Shown here piece after piece: positions 25,201 to 27,099 of a DNA stretch of 27,099 bases (its first letter is position 1; each line of letters begins with the position of its first letter). Source of the DNA: Burkholderiales bacterium (GTDB lineage: Bacteria > Pseudomonadota > Gammaproteobacteria > Burkholderiales > Burkholderiaceae); contig CANBUA010000023.1 of NCBI GenBank assembly GCA_947372535.1, forward strand, positions 1-27,099, given 5' to 3'. The position numbers were made by a program, and so were the translations under genes. The notes below the pieces were generated by a model. The model was not told the DNA's origin. It made no database searches and was given only the letters and a program-made list of their open reading frames with translations.

Positions 25201-27099
25201 GGCCGTGCTCAAGGCTGCTGCTTGCGCGCTGCTCAAGGCCGCGGCCTGGCCGGTGGTCAGCGCGGCCATGTCGGCCGTGCTGATCGCCGCCACTTGCGCG
25301 GTGCTCAAGGACGCCACTTGCGCCGTGGTGAGGGCCGCAGCCTGGTCCGTGCTCAGGGCTGCCACACCGTCGGTGCTCAGGCCACGCAGCGCCGTGGTGC
25401 TCAGCGACCTCAGGTCGGCGGTCTCGAACGCGGCCACCTGGGCCGTGCTCAAGGCACCGATCTGGGTGCTGCTCAGGCCGGAGGCCTGGGCCGTGGTCAG
25501 CGCCACCACTTCGGCCGTCGTCAAGGCAGCAATCTGGTTGGTGCTCAGGCCGGCGACCTGGGCGGTGCCCAAGGCGGCGATCTGGTCCGTGGTCATGTGC
25601 GCCACTTGGTCGGTGCTCAAGGCACCCACTTGGGCGGCACTCAGGGCGCGGATCTGGTTGGTGCCCAGGGCAGCCAGGTCAGCCGTCTCCAGGGCGGCGA
25701 CTTGGGCCGTGCTCATGCCAGCCACTTGCGCCGTCGACAAGTCGGAAATCTGGGCGGTGCTCAGGGCGACGATGGCGTCGGTGCTCAGGCCACGCAGGGC
25801 CGCGGTGCTCAGGGCGTGGATGTCGCCGGTCTCGATCGCGGCCACTTGGGCCGTGCTCAAGGCAGCCGTTTGGGCGCTGCTCAAGGCGGCGACCTGGGCG
25901 GTGTTCAGGGCCACGATGTCTGCCGTGCTGATGGCCGCCACTTGTGCCGTGGTCAGGTTGGCCACTTGCGCAGTCGTCAAGGCATCGGTCTGGGCGGTGC
26001 TCAGGGCAGCGATCGCGTCGGTGCTCAAGGCACGCAGCGCGGTGCTGCTCATGGCGCGGATGTCGGCTGTGGTGATGGCCGCCACTTGCGCCGTGCTCAG
26101 GACCGCCGACTGGACGCTGCTCAGCGCACCGACCTGGCTGGTGTTCAGGGCCGCGATGTCGGCGGTGCCGATCGCGGCCACCTGCGCCGTGCTCAGGCTG
26201 GCCACCTGGCTGGTGGTCAGGGCGTTCATCTGATCGGTCGTCAAGGCCGCCACACCTTCAGTGGTCAAGCCACGCAAGGCTGCCGTGGTCAGCGACCGGA
26301 CATCGGCAGACTCCATCGCCGCCACTTGCGCGGTGCTCAGGGCTGCCACTTGGGCGCTGCTCAGACCGGCCACCTGAGCGGTGTTCAAGGCCACCATTTC
26401 AGCCGTGGTCAAAGCCGCCACCTGGGTGGTGTTCAGACCCGCCACCTGGGCGGTGCCCAGCGCGGCGACCTGGTCGGTCGTCATGTTGGCCAGTTGGGCC
26501 GTGCTCAGTGCGCCGACTTGCGCCGTGCTCAAAGCGCGGATCTGGGCCGTGCCCATCGCAGACAGGTCGGCCGTTTCCAGAGCAGCGACTTGCGCCGTGC
26601 TCAGGTTGGAGACCTCGGCCGTGGTCAGGCCAGCCACTTGCGCCGTGCTCAGGGCCACGATCGCGTCGGTTGTCAAACCGCGCAGCGCCGTGCTGGTCAG
26701 CGCGGCCACATCCGCCGTGCTCATCGCGGCGACCTGGGCGGTGCTCAAGGCAGCCGTTTGCGTGCTGGTCAGCGCGGCGGCTTGGCTGGTGGTCAGCGCC
26801 GCCACATCGGCCGTGCTGATCGCCGCCACTTGCGCGGTGTTCAGGGCTGCGATGTCGGCCGTCTCGATGGCCGCCACTTGCGTGGTGTTCAGCGAAGCGA
26901 TCTGAGCAGTGCTCAAGGCATTGACCTGGTCGGTGGTCAGTGCCACCACACCATCGGTGCTCAAGCCGCGCAGAGCTGCCGTGCTCAGCGACCTCACGTC
27001 GGCCGTTTCCATGGCCGCGATCTGGGCGGTGCTCAAGGCGGCCAGTTGCGCGCTGCCCAGGCCGGCCACTTGGCCAGTGGTCAGGGCCACGATTTCAGC
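22273..27099 (-). CDS. Giant octapeptide-repeat protein with calcium-loop C-terminus, N-terminal part outside window
   Basis: At least 1608 codons are open to the right edge, so the start lies outside the window. Residues up to 23053 are at least 168 consecutive 8-residue repeats of type L-S/T-T-x-Q/D-V/I-x-A with no insertion. The last 259 residues (23052-22273) are non-repetitive. They contain Asp-rich loops: LDLNGDG, FDLNGTGN, MDRNHDGQIN, EDTNHDGKVSAADE and VDANHNGVADAGE. Around them is the GWASSQDGLLVMDRN / NGTELFG / GFAALA / VWVDANHNG / LGIISLDV framework found near the C-termini of large secreted adhesins and RTX-family proteins. No GGxGxD RTX nonapeptides are seen here. It is probably an exported or surface protein, secreted through an unknown route. 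The stop is TAA at 22273-22275. Confidence 0.88.
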   Translation of the reverse strand, partial: AEIVALTTGQVAGLGSAQLAALSTAQIAAMETADVRSLSTAALRGLSTDGVVALTTDQVNALSTAQIASLNTTQVAAIETADIAALNTAQVAAISTADVAALTTSQAAALTSTQTAALSTAQVAAMSTADVAALTSTALRGLTTDAIVALSTAQVAGLTTAEVSNLSTAQVAALETADLSAMGTAQIRALSTAQVGALSTAQLANMTTDQVAALGTAQVAGLNTTQVAALTTAEMVALNTAQVAGLSSAQVAALSTAQVAAMESADVRSLTTAALRGLTTEGVAALTTDQMNALTTSQVASLSTAQVAAIGTADIAALNTSQVGALSSVQSAVLSTAQVAAITTADIRAMSSTALRALSTDAIAALSTAQTDALTTAQVANLTTAQVAAISTADIVALNTAQVAALSSAQTAALSTAQVAAIETGDIHALSTAALRGLSTDAIVALSTAQISDLSTAQVAGMSTAQVAALETADLAALGTNQIRALSAAQVGALSTDQVAHMTTDQIAALGTAQVAGLSTNQIAALTTAEVVALTTAQASGLSSTQIGALSTAQVAAFETADLRSLSTTALRGLSTDGVAALSTDQAAALTTAQVASLSTAQVAAISTADMAALTTGQAAALSSAQAAALSTAQVAAISTADVAALNTAAVRGLTTDAIVALSTAQVAALTTAEVAGLSTAQVAALETADLASLGTAQIRALSTAQVVALTTDQVAHLTTDQLASLGTAQVAVMSTAQVAALSTAEVVALTTAQASVMTSAQVGALSTAQVAALETADLRSITTAALRGLSTEGVAALSTDLVANLSTAQLASLSTAQVEALNTADMVALSTAQVASLTTAQAAALSTAQVAALETGDIHALSTAALRALSTDAILALSTAQVSDLTSSQVAGMSTAQVAALETADLAALGTNQIRALSTAQVAALSTAQVAGMTTDQVASLTSAQVATLSTAQISAFNTADVVALTSTQVGSLSSTQVAALSTAQVAAFETADVRALTTAALRGLTTEGIVALTTDQVSNLTTAQIASLSTAQMAAIETADIVALSTAQMSTLSSASVAALSTAQIAAIETADLRALSTNALRGLSTDGIVALTTEQVAALTSNQFASLTTAQMAAMETQDVAALTTEHIAAMTFKEASALSTAQVVAIQSSEIRYMTTAALRGLSTDAIVALSTDQISNLSTAQVFGLSTAQVMAIETADIAALSTAQVYAMSSAHIASLSTAQAVALTTADIAAMSTAQLRALSTDAIHALSTAAIEGLNSTQISSLTTAQIHSLTTDQFVTLSTADMHALTTSQMAALTTEHIAAFSTDHVVALSTAQLAALDMAHLDAFSTNATAVMTGAQLDAYIANTPLVLDLNGDGVHTISAQNGVMFDLNGTGNVSHVGWASSQDGLLVMDRNHDGQINNGTELFGSGTRTANGQHAANGFAALAMEDTNHDGKVSAADEHFKQISVWVDANHNGVADAGELKSLADLGIISLDVHAEKGTAIDNGNLLGLISSYTTADGKNHEMADVWFSKDHSTAATQDGDAHAAAQTQVTVSDLLADHGHLAALDKLNEPAATTTPATHTATADVTQPVQTVDHHASLANDLMKGLLDDQNKTPLI
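23053..27099 (-). repeat. Tandem 24-bp coding repeat with 648-bp higher-order period
   Basis: The array has 168 full in-frame 24-bp units in the window and is cut by the right edge. The consensus peptide is LSTAQVAA. Marker units recur: an ETADxRS / TALRG / TDGV block starts at 25428, 24780 and 24132, and an ETADLAA / LGTxQIRA block at 25692, 25044 and 24396. Both give exact 27-unit (648 bp) spacing. Further right the spacing is 29 units (27012 to 26316) and 37 units (26316 to 25428). The latter equals 27 plus an extra 10-unit block. Units nearest the C-terminal domain are the most divergent. Confidence 0.93.

Noticed and set aside
25061..26233. Long plus-strand open frame (about 390 codons) across the repeat array
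   Set aside because: It is the complement of the 24-bp repeat, whose codons contain no stop in that antisense frame. It is Ala/Val-rich low-complexity with no independent start signal. The minus-strand frame has the non-repetitive calcium-loop domain and is the real gene.
23053..27099. CRISPR-like array
   Set aside because: The repeats are 24-bp, directly abutting, in frame and degenerate, with no spacers. They encode a continuous octapeptide repeat.

Overview
The window reads as a GC-rich betaproteobacterial chromosome, most like a Burkholderiales member (Aquabacterium/Leptothrix/Rubrivivax type). This is inferred from base composition, codon use and protein flavour; there is no rRNA or other taxonomic marker. 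Coding density is high, no intergenic gap exceeds about 160 bases, and I see no tRNA, rRNA, insertion sequence, prophage or CRISPR.

Left part (1-6950): mostly housekeeping and transport. A phosphatidylserine decarboxylase (3' end outside the window) diverges from an ABC importer operon: an NMT1/THI5-like binding protein, an ATPase that probably starts at a CTG, and a permease. A small alpha/beta hydrolase overlaps the end of that operon. Next come a secreted HAF-repeat-like protein, a DUF1415 protein and a lone ureD with no urease genes beside it.

Centre (6948-16508): the most unusual region. Five same-strand genes, read right to left, encode a GAF-TM-HlyD protein, a PqqD-like/M50 metalloprotease/HlyD membrane protein, a shortened SecA-like ATPase, a periplasmic HlyD/RND-type adaptor and a PAS-GGDEF diguanylate cyclase. 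The last two genes overlap by four bases. A NarL-type response regulator diverges from the first gene. The set looks like an envelope export or surface-assembly machine with a SecA-like motor and no ABC transporter, tied to two-component and c-di-GMP signalling. I do not know a characterised system with this composition.

Right part (16546-22229): a bidirectional terminator, then a leftward lipid/acyl-CoA oxidation block (etfB, etfA, terminator hairpin, acyl-CoA dehydrogenase, nitronate monooxygenase-like gene). The glutamate racemase gene murI diverges from it.

Right edge (22273-27099): the 3' part of a giant gene. It encodes at least 168 uninterrupted 8-residue repeats, nested in a 27-unit (648 bp) higher-order repeat. 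These are followed by a C-terminal domain with EF-hand/dockerin-like calcium loops of the kind found in large secreted adhesins. It is a plausible client of an export system; linking it to the central operon is inference only.
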